Source: Oceanihabitans sp. 2_MG-2023
GTDB lineage: Bacteria > Bacteroidota > Bacteroidia > Flavobacteriales > Flavobacteriaceae
Direction of reading: 5' to 3'
Length of the DNA stretch: 64,000 nucleotides
NCBI RefSeq assembly: GCF_030547245.1
Contig: NZ_JAUOQT010000001.1
Coordinates: 248,001-312,000, forward strand
Shown here in pieces: positions 33,814-42,738 of this stretch (positions are counted from its first letter, which is position 1; the number at the start of each line of letters is the position of its first letter). Both the position numbers and the translations under genes were made by a program. The notes below the pieces were generated by a model. That model was not told the origin of the DNA. It was given only the letters and a program-made list of their open reading frames with translations, and ran no database searches.

Positions 33814-34164
33814 TTACTCTTCCAAATGTAGCACTTGGATCACGTAATCATGCTCAAAAATAACAACTAAAGTTTCTTTCTTTGTCTCAAAAAAACTTGG
33901 TGGTTTACCTAACGAATACACCAAGTGATCTCTTCCGGTTAGTGTTGAAGGCTCTCCCTTTCCTAATAGTTCTACAACCGCATCTTTTGATTTTCCAATT
34001 AATACATTGCTTTCTTTAATATCCTTAGACATTTTATATCGTGAAAGCGGATTTGTATGCCATGAAACAGCATCAAATTGTTTCTCATTTAGTTGAATTA
34101 CAAAATAGCTAATAACAGTTGCCAAAACAAAAACACCAACTATTATTTTGATTTTTTTTATCAT
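33814..34164 (-). CDS. Unknown membrane-anchored protein, possibly SmpA/BamE-like fold
   Basis: 116 residues with one N-terminal membrane helix (about 5-23) and a soluble domain containing SNVLIGKSKDAVVELLGKGEPSTLTGRDHLVYSLG. The GxSKxxVxxLLGxP...YxLG pattern is like that of SmpA/OmlA (BamE-type) domains and beta-lactamase-inhibitor-like folds, but no lipobox is present. Function unknown. Lies just downstream of leuS on the same strand. Confidence 0.65.
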   Translation of the reverse strand: MIKKIKIIVGVFVLATVISYFVIQLNEKQFDAVSWHTNPLSRYKMSKDIKESNVLIGKSKDAVVELLGKGEPSTLTGRDHLVYSLGKPPSFFETKKETLVVIFEHDYVIQVLHLEE

Positions 34165-34188
34165 CTTAAGACTCCCCTTTCTTGGGAA

Positions 34189-37017
34189 TTAGCCAACTAT
34201 GTTGACTATTTTACCTGGAACTACAATTACTTTTTTAGGAGTTCGGCCATCTAATTGTGCCATCGTTTTTTCATGAGACATAACTGCTTTTTCAATTTCA
34301 TCTTTACTCAAATCCATTGGCAACTCTAATGTAAAACGCATTTTACCATTAAATGAAATAGGGTAATTTTTAGAGCTTTCCACCAAATGACTTGCTTCAA
34401 ACTTAGGAAAATCTGCTGTAGATATAGATCCTACATTTCCTAATTGGCTATATAATTCTTCTGCAATATGTGGTGCATAAGGAGAAATTAAAACCAATAA
34501 AGGTTCTAGCACTTCTTTACTTGTACATTTTTGAGCAGTAAACTCATTAACTGCAATCATAAAGGTAGAAACCGAAGTATTAAAAGAAAAATTCTCGATA
34601 TCCTCTTCTACTTTCTTTATGGTTTTATGTAATGTTTTAAGGTTGTCTTTTGTTGGTGCAACATTAGTAACGTTTAAACCATTTTCACCAATATACAATT
34701 TCCATAGTTTTTTAAGAAAACCATGCACTCCTGTAATACCAGAAGTATTCCAAGGTTTTGCTTGCTCTAAAGGGCCAAGAAACATTTCGTATAAACGAAG
34801 ACTATCGGCTCCATATTGCTCGCAAATTGCGTCAGGGTTTACCACATTATATTTGGATTTAGACATTTTTTCGACTTCGCGTCCTACTTTATACACGCCA
34901 TCTTCTAAAAGGAATTCTGCATCTTTAAAATCTTCTCCAAATTCACCATCCTTTTTTAACCCTACAATATCTAACTCATCGGAAGCATTCACGTATTGTA
35001 CCTTTACATGAATAGGAAACACCTTTTTATCTTCAATTAAACCTTGAGAAAAATATGTATTTGTTCCGTCTTCACGATATACAAATGCACTAGTCCCCAA
35101 AATCATCCCTTGGTTAATTAGCTTTTTAAACGGTTCTTCTACACCTACAAACCCTCTATCTTTTAAAAACTTCACCCAAAATCTAGAGTATAATAAATGC
35201 CCTGTTGCATGCTCGCTTCCTCCAATATACAAGTCTACATTTTCCCAGTAGTTAAGTGCATCTTTGCTTGCAAAGTCTTCACCTCTTTTGGCTTTTTCTT
35301 CCATGTAACTAAAAAAGTACCATGAGCTCCCTGCCCAACCTGGCATGGTATTTAGTTCTAAAGGATGTATCGTTATGTTGTCAATCTTATCGTTATTAAC
35401 AACTGTGTTTGTATTGGTATCCCAAGCCCAAACATTTGCACGACCTAAAGGTGGCTCTCCTGTTTCGGTTGGTAAATATTTTTCAACATCTGGTAATGTA
35501 ATTGGTAAATGTTCTTTGCCAATCATTTGTGGCATTCCATTAACATAATACACAGGAAACGGTTCTCCCCAATATCGTTGTCTGCTAAAAACCGCATCGC
35601 GAAGCCTGTAGTTTGTTTTCCCTTTACCTTGACCTAATTTCTCTAATTCGTAAATTGCTAATTTGGTAGCTTTCTTATAGTTTAAACCATTAAGAAAATT
35701 GGAGTTCGCAATTTTCACATTATCTTTAGATGCATATGCTTCTTCAGAAATATCAACACCTTCAAAAATATTTGGAATGCTAATATTAAAATGTTTTGCA
35801 AAATCGTAATCCCTTTGATCTCCACATGGTACAGACATAACTGCTCCTGTTCCGTAACCTGCCAACACGTAATCTCCAATCCAGATAGGAATTGGTTCTT
35901 TACTAAAAGGGTGTTCAGCATAAGCCCCTGTAAATGCACCAGAAATGGTTTTTACATCTGCCATACGATCGCGTTCACTACGTTTTGCTGTTGCTAGAAT
36001 ATAAGCGTCAACTTCGGCTTTTTGTTCTGGAGTTGTAATTTTTTGTACTAAATCGTGTTCTGGTGCAAGAGTCATAAAACTAACACCAAAAATAGTATCT
36101 GGTCTTGTTGTAAAAACATCAATAACTTGTTCTAGATCTTTTACATTAAAAGTAACAGATGCACCTACCGATTTTCCAATCCAGTTACGTTGACTTTCTT
36201 TAAGAGAGTCTGTCCAATCTATAGTATTTAAACCTTGTAACAAACGCTCTGCATAGGCAGAAATTCGCATGGACCATTGTGTCATTTTTTTACGCACAAC
36301 AGGGTGGCCACCACGTTCGGAAACGCCATTTACAATTTCATCATTTGCTAAAACTGTTCCTAAAGCGGGACACCAGTTTACTTCTGTTTCGGCTAAATAG
36401 GTTAGTCTGTATTTTAGTAAAATTTCTTCTTTTTCTTTTTCTGAAAAAAGATTCCATTCTGCGGCAGTAAATTCTTCTACACTATCATCGCAAACGGCAT
36501 CTACAGCAGCATTTCCTTCGGCTTGAAAAACTTTTACTAATTCGGTTATAGGGAAAGCTTTATCTCCATGTCTACAGTACCAAGATTCAAAAAGCTGAAT
36601 AAATATCCATTGTGTCCATTTGTAATATTCAGGACTAGAAGTACGTACTTCACGAGACCAATCGAATGAAAAACCAATTTGATCTAATTGTCTTCTATAG
36701 GTTTTTATATTGGTTTCTGTAGTAACTGCAGGATGCTGACCAGTTTGAATAGCATACTGTTCTGCAGGTAAACCAAAACTATCATAACCTTGTGGATGCA
36801 AGACATTAAAGCCTTTATGACGTTTATAACGTGCATATATATCACTTGCTATATAACCTAATGGATGACCAACATGTAATCCCGCTCCAGATGGATAAGG
36901 AAACATATCCAAAACATAATATTTTGGTTTATCACTAGTATTTGAGGCTTTAAACGTTTGGTTTTCTGCCCAATATTTTTGCCATTTGGCTTCAATCGTG
37001 TTGAAATGGTATTGCAT
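34189..37017 (-). CDS. leuS: Leucyl-tRNA synthetase
   Basis: 942 residues from the ATG at 37017. HIGH motif in YPSGAGLHVGHPLGY near residue 40-54, zinc-free CP1 editing domain with TTRPDTIFG and GTGAVMSVPCGDQRD(Y)D, PGWAGSSWYF(F), a leucine-specific insertion (about VKVQYVNASDELDIVGLKKDGEFG), KMSKSKYNVVNPD near 730, and an anticodon-binding C-terminal domain. Charges tRNA-Leu. The longer frame (to 37068) adds 17 residues that are not family-like. A TAAATTTG element lies about 77 bp upstream. Confidence 0.97.
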   Translation of the reverse strand: MQYHFNTIEAKWQKYWAENQTFKASNTSDKPKYYVLDMFPYPSGAGLHVGHPLGYIASDIYARYKRHKGFNVLHPQGYDSFGLPAEQYAIQTGQHPAVTTETNIKTYRRQLDQIGFSFDWSREVRTSSPEYYKWTQWIFIQLFESWYCRHGDKAFPITELVKVFQAEGNAAVDAVCDDSVEEFTAAEWNLFSEKEKEEILLKYRLTYLAETEVNWCPALGTVLANDEIVNGVSERGGHPVVRKKMTQWSMRISAYAERLLQGLNTIDWTDSLKESQRNWIGKSVGASVTFNVKDLEQVIDVFTTRPDTIFGVSFMTLAPEHDLVQKITTPEQKAEVDAYILATAKRSERDRMADVKTISGAFTGAYAEHPFSKEPIPIWIGDYVLAGYGTGAVMSVPCGDQRDYDFAKHFNISIPNIFEGVDISEEAYASKDNVKIANSNFLNGLNYKKATKLAIYELEKLGQGKGKTNYRLRDAVFSRQRYWGEPFPVYYVNGMPQMIGKEHLPITLPDVEKYLPTETGEPPLGRANVWAWDTNTNTVVNNDKIDNITIHPLELNTMPGWAGSSWYFFSYMEEKAKRGEDFASKDALNYWENVDLYIGGSEHATGHLLYSRFWVKFLKDRGFVGVEEPFKKLINQGMILGTSAFVYREDGTNTYFSQGLIEDKKVFPIHVKVQYVNASDELDIVGLKKDGEFGEDFKDAEFLLEDGVYKVGREVEKMSKSKYNVVNPDAICEQYGADSLRLYEMFLGPLEQAKPWNTSGITGVHGFLKKLWKLYIGENGLNVTNVAPTKDNLKTLHKTIKKVEEDIENFSFNTSVSTFMIAVNEFTAQKCTSKEVLEPLLVLISPYAPHIAEELYSQLGNVGSISTADFPKFEASHLVESSKNYPISFNGKMRFTLELPMDLSKDEIEKAVMSHEKTMAQLDGRTPKKVIVVPGKIVNIVG

Positions 37018-37093
37018 TTTATATTTCTTTATTAACCTATTTAAGTACCAATTACTGCGACCGAACACAGTATATTATATACTTAATAAGGCG

Positions 37094-37101
37094 CAAATTT
37101 A
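37094..37101 (-). promoter_or_regulatory. leuS: Putative -7 element TAAATTTG of leuS
   Basis: Minus-strand match to TAnnTTTG; leader of about 70 bases to the chosen ATG at 37017. A promoter here is downstream of 37135, so it is independent of the UbiA gene. Confidence 0.4.
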
Positions 37102-37134
37102 CGGTTTATTATAAGATTGTAAAAGGAAGAACTA

Positions 37135-37995
37135 TCAAAATACTGGTTGCATGATTTTTCCAGAGTATAATACCCAAATCATAGATAAAATTGCGAATAC
37201 ATTCATAGCTAATCCGAATAATTTCATCTGTGAGAGGGAATATGGTTTTTCTTTAAAAAAAAGAAACGTATCTAAAATTAGCCATAAGGAAAAAACCGCT
37301 AAAAAGCCAGCGAGTACATAATCTTGAAACCAATACGAAAGAATAAAAGTTTCTAAAAATAACAGAAACAGCATGATTAGTTTTGTGCTTTTACGACCAA
37401 TAACTGTGGCCGTAGTTTTTTTACCAGCTTTCAAATCTGGCTCAATATCCATGATTTCTCCTGCAATATGTGCTTGAAAGGCAAATAAGGTTAAATATAG
37501 AACAGTTTGCCAAGGCAAATCTTGTAAGTCATTAAGTTGTACACTAAAAAAAGCCGTAAAAACATAACCCATTTGTATACAAATTTCAAAAGGAGGACGT
37601 TCTTTAATTCGGAAAGGCTTAAAATTATAAACGATGTTTATTACTATCATAAACAGTAATAATAGTAACATTTTAAATCCGGAAACTAATGTGAAATAAA
37701 TAATAAAAGGAGTAACAATCAACACTACCTTTTTAACTATTGTAGATAGCTGCTTTTTTGTGGATCGTGCTCCAAAAAGAAAGTTTCCTTTTCTTTCATT
37801 TATTTCATCTGAAAGATAATCGTTATAATCATTCAACCCATAAACTAAATAATTTAAAGGAAAAGTAACAAATAGTAAACCAATCCAGAAATTAGTATCG
37901 TACAAAAAACCCGATTCCAAACTAAAAGGAACTAAATAAATCCAGATTGTTGGAAACCATAAACCTGGACGAGAAATTTTTAAATCGTGAATCAA
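37135..37995 (-). CDS. UbiA-family prenyltransferase
   Basis: 286 residues, about eight membrane helices. The first Asp-rich motif reads YGLNDYNDYLSDEIN (NDxxDxxxD) and the second is GEIMDIEPDLKAGKKTTATVIGR (DxxxD), both binding Mg-prenyl diphosphate. UbiA enzymes prenylate quinone, haem, chlorophyll or glycerol-phosphate acceptors; the acceptor is unknown. A GGGP synthase gene at 56.2 kb would supply an archaeal-type acceptor, but the two are far apart. Start is a TTG at 37995: no in-frame ATG lies between it and the upstream stop codon. Confidence 0.85.
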   Translation of the reverse strand: MIHDLKISRPGLWFPTIWIYLVPFSLESGFLYDTNFWIGLLFVTFPLNYLVYGLNDYNDYLSDEINERKGNFLFGARSTKKQLSTIVKKVVLIVTPFIIYFTLVSGFKMLLLLLFMIVINIVYNFKPFRIKERPPFEICIQMGYVFTAFFSVQLNDLQDLPWQTVLYLTLFAFQAHIAGEIMDIEPDLKAGKKTTATVIGRKSTKLIMLFLLFLETFILSYWFQDYVLAGFLAVFSLWLILDTFLFFKEKPYSLSQMKLFGLAMNVFAILSMIWVLYSGKIMQPVF

Positions 37996-38026
37996 ATACG
38001 TGTAAATTATTAAATTACTAGTACCT

Positions 38027-38034
38027 CAAAGTTA
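38027..38034 (-). promoter_or_regulatory. Putative -7 element TAACTTTG
   Basis: Minus-strand match to TAnnTTTG, 31 bases before the TTG start of the UbiA-family gene. Confidence 0.4.
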
Positions 38035-38125
38035 AAGGTATTGCAACACTATTAAAAGTTTAAACGTTATAAACACTAAGTAAACATTTTCTTTATTATT
38101 TTTACAACATTAACAAACCCTTTTT

Positions 38126-39001
38126 ATGAGCGCATCTTTTGAAAAATACCAGAAACGTAAATTAATATCCTCTTACTTTTCGGTAGTATTAAGTATTGCT
38201 TTAGTCTTGTTTCTATTAGGCTTATTAGGTATGCTGATACTTAATGCAAAAAAAGTTTCCGATCACTTTAAAGAGCAAGTAGTGGTAACTATCTATTTAA
38301 AAGATAATGCAAAAGACGTTGAAACAAAACAATTAGAAAAGAGTTTAGCTTTGGCAGATTACGTAAAATCTACCAATTATGTTACCAAAGAACAAGCTGC
38401 AGCAGCTATGAAAGCCGAAAACGGAGAAGATTTTATGGAGTTTTTAGGATACAATCCGCTACAAAATTCTATTGATGTGCACTTAAAAGCAGATTATGTC
38501 ACCTCTGAACATTTAGAAGAAATAGCAAAAGAAGCATTAAATAAAAATTTTGTAGACGAAGTTCGTTATGATAATGACTTAGTAACATTAATGAATAACA
38601 ACGTAAAAAAAATTAGCTTTTGGGTTTTAATTCTTAGTGGAATTTTCACTCTAATTGCGGTATTACTTATTAATAGCTCCATACGTTTGGCTGTTTATGC
38701 CAAACGATTCACTATTAAAACCATGCAAATGGTTGGTGCGACAAAACGATTTATCCGTAAACCTTTTGTATTTAAAAGTGTACAATTAGGAATTATTGGA
38801 GCCATTATAGCCATGTTAGGAATGGCAGTTGTATTGTATTATTTAAACCTTACTTTTCCAGAACTGGACTTATTGAGAAACCCAGTTTTAGTAGCTGTTT
38901 TATTTATTGGTATTTTCCTTTTAGGAATTATAATTACTTGGATTTCAACATTTTTTGCAACGCAACGTTTCTTAAACTTAAAAACAGACCAGCTATATTA
39001 A
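38126..39001 (+). CDS. ftsX: Cell division protein FtsX
   Basis: 291 residues. Membrane helix at about 22-43, an extracytoplasmic domain (about 44-165; VVTIYLKDNAKDVETKQLEKSL, GYNPLQNSIDVHLKADYV), then three helices in the FtsX permease domain (INSSIRLAVYAKRFTIKTMQMVGATKRFIRKPFVFKS). FtsX with FtsE links ATP hydrolysis to activation of cell-wall hydrolases at the septum. ftsE is not adjacent. It heads a plus-strand group with a small lipoprotein, DUF3098, uppP and truB. Confidence 0.92.
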   Translation: MSASFEKYQKRKLISSYFSVVLSIALVLFLLGLLGMLILNAKKVSDHFKEQVVVTIYLKDNAKDVETKQLEKSLALADYVKSTNYVTKEQAAAAMKAENGEDFMEFLGYNPLQNSIDVHLKADYVTSEHLEEIAKEALNKNFVDEVRYDNDLVTLMNNNVKKISFWVLILSGIFTLIAVLLINSSIRLAVYAKRFTIKTMQMVGATKRFIRKPFVFKSVQLGIIGAIIAMLGMAVVLYYLNLTFPELDLLRNPVLVAVLFIGIFLLGIIITWISTFFATQRFLNLKTDQLY

Positions 39002-39057
39002 TTAGCAATAAACGGGGTTTTTTTTCGTTGGTTTTAAACAACCAACACCTAAAAACC

Positions 39058-39390
39058 ATGAGAAAATTAATTCCTTTTATACTTTTCATTTTTCTATGTA
39101 CTTCTTGTGTCGTTCAAAATACAACACCAGAAAACACTGTGAAACTTAATATTACTGTTACCAAAATTACAGAAGGAGGCGTTAAAGATATTGTCTTTCA
39201 CGATAGTGGTTCGGATTACTACTATATAAATCGTGGTTTAGAAAACGGATTAAATTTAGATTCTCTTAACGCTAAAGTTTTAAATAAAACCGTTACTTTG
39301 CATCTAGCAAAATTAATTGGAGGAGTTACTTCAGAGCATATATCGCAATTGGCACTAGGTGACGAAATTATTTATACAGAATTCAAATAA
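39058..39390 (+). CDS. Unknown small lipoprotein
   Basis: 110 residues from the ATG at 39058. Lipoprotein signal MRKLIPFILFIFLCTSC with lipidated Cys at about residue 17, then a short beta-rich domain (VKLNITVTKITEGGVKDIVFHDSG ... YYINRGLENGLNLDSLNAKVLNKTVTLHLAKLIGG). No family recognised. It interrupts the usual ftsX-DUF3098-uppP-truB order. The frame reads open back to 38938, but that part overlaps ftsX and lacks a signal peptide. Confidence 0.7.
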   Translation: MRKLIPFILFIFLCTSCVVQNTTPENTVKLNITVTKITEGGVKDIVFHDSGSDYYYINRGLENGLNLDSLNAKVLNKTVTLHLAKLIGGVTSEHISQLALGDEIIYTEFK

Positions 39391-39391
39391 A

Positions 39392-39646
39392 ATGGGAGAA
39401 CAAAAACGAAAAGAACAAACACAAAGCGAATTTATTTTTGGAAAGAAAAACTATAAATTCATGTTTATTGGTTTAGCTTGTATCGCTTTAGGTTTTATAC
39501 TAATGTCTGGAGGAGGAAGCGATGATCCTGCTGTTTTTAATCCTGAAATATTTAGCTGGAGAAGAATTAGATTAGCACCAACTTTAGTGCTTATTGGTTT
39601 TGGAATTCAGATTTACGCGATTCTTTTAAATCCGAATAAAAAATAA
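39392..39646 (+). CDS. DUF3098 membrane protein
   Basis: 84 residues with two membrane helices. The core FIFGKKNYKFMFIGLACIALGFILMSGGGSDDP ... RIRLAPTLVLIGFGIQIYAI is the DUF3098 pattern, a small Bacteroidota membrane protein of unknown function regularly found between ftsX and uppP. Starts one base after the preceding stop codon. Confidence 0.87.
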   Translation: MGEQKRKEQTQSEFIFGKKNYKFMFIGLACIALGFILMSGGGSDDPAVFNPEIFSWRRIRLAPTLVLIGFGIQIYAILLNPNKK

Positions 39647-39707
39647 AATTTCCTCTAAAACGCATTAAATTACAAGCATAAAATAACATTTGGTAATAGT
39701 ATTTTAA

Positions 39708-39715
39708 TACTTTTG
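39708..39715 (+). promoter_or_regulatory. uppP: Putative -7 element TACTTTTG, leaderless uppP transcript
   Basis: Match to TAnnTTTG that ends five bases before the uppP ATG at 39721; the transcription start would fall on or next to the start codon. A TTG lies 15 bases upstream, shorter than the usual spacing. Confidence 0.45.
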
Positions 39716-39720
39716 CCAAC

Positions 39721-40515
39721 ATGAATGTTATAGACTCCATCATTTTAGGAATAATACAAGGATTAACAGAATTTCTCCCTGTATCTTCAAGTGGCCATTT
39801 AGAGCTTGGTAAAGCTATTCTAGGCGACAACTCTGTTCCAGAAGAAAGCTTACTTTTTACTGTTGTTTTACACTTTGCAACCGCTTTAAGCACCATTGTT
39901 GTTTTTAGAAAAGACATCCTTAGCTTACTTAAAGGAGTCTTTAAATTTCAGTGGAACGAAGATTTACAGTTTGTATCTAAAATTGCGCTTTCCATGGTTC
40001 CTGCTGTTATTGTTGGTTTGTTTTTTGAAGAACAGTTAGAAGCCTTATTTGGAGGCAACATACTATTAGTTGGTTGCATGTTACTAGTTACAGCTATTCT
40101 ATTATTTTTAGCAGATAAAGCCAAAGACACAGACAAAAAAGTATCTTTTAAAAACGCATTTATTATTGGTGTTTCGCAAGCCATTGCAATGCTTCCTGGA
40201 ATTTCGCGTTCGGGAGCTACTATTTCTACTTCGGTTTTATTAGGAAACGATAAAACGAAGGCTGCACGTTTTTCGTTTTTAATGGTGATTCCTTTAATCT
40301 TCGGAAAGATTGCAAAAGATATTTTAAGTGGCGATTTAACTTACGACGCTCAAAACTTCACTTCCCTTTCTATAGGATTTGTTGCTGCTTTTGTAGCTGG
40401 ACTTTTTGCTTGTACCTGGATGATTTCATTGGTAAAGAAAAGCAAACTTTCTTATTTTGCTTACTATTGTGCTATTGTTGGTTTAATAGCTATAATTTAT
40501 TCCGCTTTAAGCTAA
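39721..40515 (+). CDS. uppP: Undecaprenyl-diphosphate phosphatase
   Basis: 264 residues, about eight membrane helices. Diagnostic motifs GIIQGLTEFLPVSSSGHL (residues 9-26) and AMLPGISRSGATIS with the catalytic Glu/Ser/Arg residues. UppP (BacA) recycles undecaprenyl diphosphate to the monophosphate carrier for peptidoglycan and polysaccharide synthesis. truB follows after one base, so both are co-transcribed. Confidence 0.96.
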   Translation: MNVIDSIILGIIQGLTEFLPVSSSGHLELGKAILGDNSVPEESLLFTVVLHFATALSTIVVFRKDILSLLKGVFKFQWNEDLQFVSKIALSMVPAVIVGLFFEEQLEALFGGNILLVGCMLLVTAILLFLADKAKDTDKKVSFKNAFIIGVSQAIAMLPGISRSGATISTSVLLGNDKTKAARFSFLMVIPLIFGKIAKDILSGDLTYDAQNFTSLSIGFVAAFVAGLFACTWMISLVKKSKLSYFAYYCAIVGLIAIIYSALS

Positions 40516-40516
40516 A

Positions 40517-41209
40517 ATGTTAACCGAAGAAGACTACAAAACAGGACAGGTTTTATTAATAGACAAACCATTAAACTGGACCTCTTTTCAGGTGGTAAAT
40601 AAGCTACGTTGGGAAATTCGACAAAAGTTTAATATAAAAAAAATAAAGGTTGGCCATGCTGGAACTTTAGACCCTTTAGCTACAGGCTTATTAATTATTT
40701 GTACTGGTAAAATGACCAAGCAAATAAACACCTTTCAAGGGCAAATTAAAGAATATACTGGAACTATTGTATTAGGTAGCACAACACCTTCGTACGATTT
40801 AGAGTCGGAAATAAACAAAACTTTTTCTACAGACCATATTACAAATGAATTGGTAGAAGAAACGACCAAACAATTTATTGGTGAGATAGATCAATTTCCC
40901 CCTATTTTTTCTGCTTTAAAAAAAGATGGAAAACGTTTATATGAATATGCAAGAGCAGGTGAAGAAGTAGAAATAAAATCTAGAAGAATTACTATTGAAG
41001 CTTTTGAAATTACACGTTTTGAAAATAACGAGGTCGATTTTAGAGTAGTTTGTAGTAAAGGTACTTATATTCGTTCTTTAGCGCATGACTTTGGAAAAGC
41101 ATTACAATCTGGAGGGCACCTTTCGGTTTTAAGACGCACAAAAATTGGCGATTATCATATAAATAACGCGACTAGCATTGAAGCTTTTATAGAAGCATTA
41201 GATACTTAA
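40517..41209 (+). CDS. truB: tRNA pseudouridine(55) synthase
   Basis: 230 residues. Catalytic motif VGHAGTLDPLATGLL with the nucleophilic Asp, DKPLNWTSFQVVNKLR at the start, PPIFSALKKDGKRLYEYARAG and SKGTYIRSLAHDFG later. Makes pseudouridine 55 in the T loop. The C-terminal PUA domain of longer TruB proteins is essentially absent, which is usual for this phylum. Downstream of uppP in the same unit. Confidence 0.95.
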   Translation: MLTEEDYKTGQVLLIDKPLNWTSFQVVNKLRWEIRQKFNIKKIKVGHAGTLDPLATGLLIICTGKMTKQINTFQGQIKEYTGTIVLGSTTPSYDLESEINKTFSTDHITNELVEETTKQFIGEIDQFPPIFSALKKDGKRLYEYARAGEEVEIKSRRITIEAFEITRFENNEVDFRVVCSKGTYIRSLAHDFGKALQSGGHLSVLRRTKIGDYHINNATSIEAFIEALDT

Positions 41210-41277
41210 AAATCTTTTTTGGCTTTTTTAACGTATCTTTAAGTGTTGCTCACAATCTTAATACGTTATTAACTTAC

Positions 41278-41973
41278 ATGCTATTTAACAATAAACATAA
41301 AGCTATGTGCATTACGTTTCTAATTACAGGAACGATAGTTTTGAGCATGTTTAACTTTCATATTTTAAAAGATCAAGAAGAAATTATCGAAACTTTCTAC
41401 GAAATTGAACCTGCAAATGAAATCATAAAAGAACAACGAACTGCACAAGAAAAAGTTACCAAAGCCGAAACAAATAAAGCATATAATCAAAATCAAGAAA
41501 GTAAACATTTTGCTTATGCGCAAAAAAGAATTGCTCCACCTAAAGATTATGTAAGACCAGAATTAAGTAATTCGGATTATGGTTTTTCTAATAAAAATAA
41601 GCATTTAAAAAAAGAATCAAGAATTGAAAAAGAAGAATTTAATTCCTTTAGCAAAGCAAACGATGTTTTAAAAAAACAACGAAAAGAAAGTAATAATGCG
41701 AAAAGCTCGGTTGGTTATTCTTTAGTAAACAGAAAACATAAATATTTACCAACACCAATATATTTGTGTGAAGCAAGTGGAAAAATAGTAGTAAATATTA
41801 CCGTTAATACTTCTGGAAAAGTTACTGAAGCATCTTATAATAACGCTTCTAATTCTTCAAATAATTGTTTAATAGAACACGCTATTGAATATGCTAAAAA
41901 AGCAAAATTTAATAGTAATACAACCCAAGAATCCCAAATAGGTACTATTACTTTTTATTTTGAAGGGAAATAA
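41278..41973 (+). CDS. TonB C-terminal-like domain protein
   Basis: 231 residues. One N-terminal membrane helix (about 10-28), a long charged Glu/Lys-rich linker (about 35-150), and a C-terminal domain SGKIVVNITVNTSGKVTEASYNNASNSSNNCLIEHAIEYAKKAKF that matches the TonB/energy-transducer fold (G.V.v...vd..GkV......s...l...a....k..f). Probably an accessory TonB-like protein of the inner membrane reaching across the periplasm; no ExbB/ExbD genes are adjacent. Function inferred from architecture only. Confidence 0.72.
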   Translation: MLFNNKHKAMCITFLITGTIVLSMFNFHILKDQEEIIETFYEIEPANEIIKEQRTAQEKVTKAETNKAYNQNQESKHFAYAQKRIAPPKDYVRPELSNSDYGFSNKNKHLKKESRIEKEEFNSFSKANDVLKKQRKESNNAKSSVGYSLVNRKHKYLPTPIYLCEASGKIVVNITVNTSGKVTEASYNNASNSSNNCLIEHAIEYAKKAKFNSNTTQESQIGTITFYFEGK

Positions 41974-41999
41974 GAAAGACAAATTACTCCCTTAAACAC

Positions 42000-42023
42000 A
42001 GCTTCCTTTATTTAAAGAAAGCT
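42000..42023. terminator. Hairpin between convergent genes
   Basis: AGCTT-CTTTA / TAAAG-AAGCT arms with one mismatch, between the TonB-like gene and the convergent thioredoxin-family gene. No proper U-tract, so termination is uncertain. Confidence 0.35.
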
Positions 42024-42027
42024 ATTA

Positions 42028-42624
42028 TTAGTTTTGTAACAGTTTTAACAAATCATCTACAGCATTTTGACCTTTATCTTTATTGTACCAACGTTGTAAA
42101 TCTTCTTTAAACTCTGGAGTTAACTTACCATGTTCTTCTTTATAATCATTTACAAGTTGTGTTGCAGCGCTAGGTCTTGGCCCAAATGTATTAACTACTT
42201 CTCCAGAAACGTCATCTACCATAATTAGTTTAGGTATAGATTTTCCTCCATTGGTTAAAAAATTATTCATTAGCGCTTCGTTTTCATCACGTAATACAAC
42301 TTGAAGCTTAATATTATCATTAAGCTCTGCAACCTTTTGCATTGCTGGCATTACATGTGCAGCATCACCACACCAACTTTCGGTAAGCACTAACCAAGTC
42401 ACTTTTTTATCTAATTTTTCTATTTGTTCTTTAACAACTTCGTTAACTTTTAAGGTTTTATCCCAACGTTTCATACGTCTTGCATTAAGCATTGTGTATT
42501 CTACAAGGTTTTCAGATTTATCTGTTCCAGTAGTATCTTTATTTTCGGCTAATTCTTTTACTAAAGTTACATATTCTGGATATGTAATACTTTTATCTAA
42601 ACTCTCTTTAATTATATTTTGCAT
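42028..42624 (-). CDS. Thioredoxin-fold protein with single-Cys WCGDA motif
   Basis: 198 residues from the ATG at 42624. Thioredoxin-like core near residues 75-150: VTWLVLTESWCGDAAHVMPAMQKVA and GGKSIPKLIMVDDVSGEV (cis-Pro). The CxxC site is WCGDA, with Ala at the second Cys, so it is not a classical dithiol oxidoreductase. Such cytoplasmic proteins are widespread in the phylum; function unknown. The frame stays open upstream to 42750 across the divergent promoter region, but the added residues overlap the tag gene and are not family-like. Confidence 0.8.
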   Translation of the reverse strand: MQNIIKESLDKSITYPEYVTLVKELAENKDTTGTDKSENLVEYTMLNARRMKRWDKTLKVNEVVKEQIEKLDKKVTWLVLTESWCGDAAHVMPAMQKVAELNDNIKLQVVLRDENEALMNNFLTNGGKSIPKLIMVDDVSGEVVNTFGPRPSAATQLVNDYKEEHGKLTPEFKEDLQRWYNKDKGQNAVDDLLKLLQN

Positions 42625-42738
42625 ATACTTTATTTCTAACAGTAAAAATAATTTTATATCTATTTTTAATTTATGACTTTTATCATATCTATGTCTATCT
42701 TTATAACAAAAACTTACAGGTACTAATAAATTGAAATT

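Noticed and set aside
39002-39057. Hairpin GTTGGTT/AACCAAC after ftsX as a terminator
   Set aside because: The T-tract precedes the stem on the plus strand and no U-run follows it; the downstream genes are likely co-transcribed.
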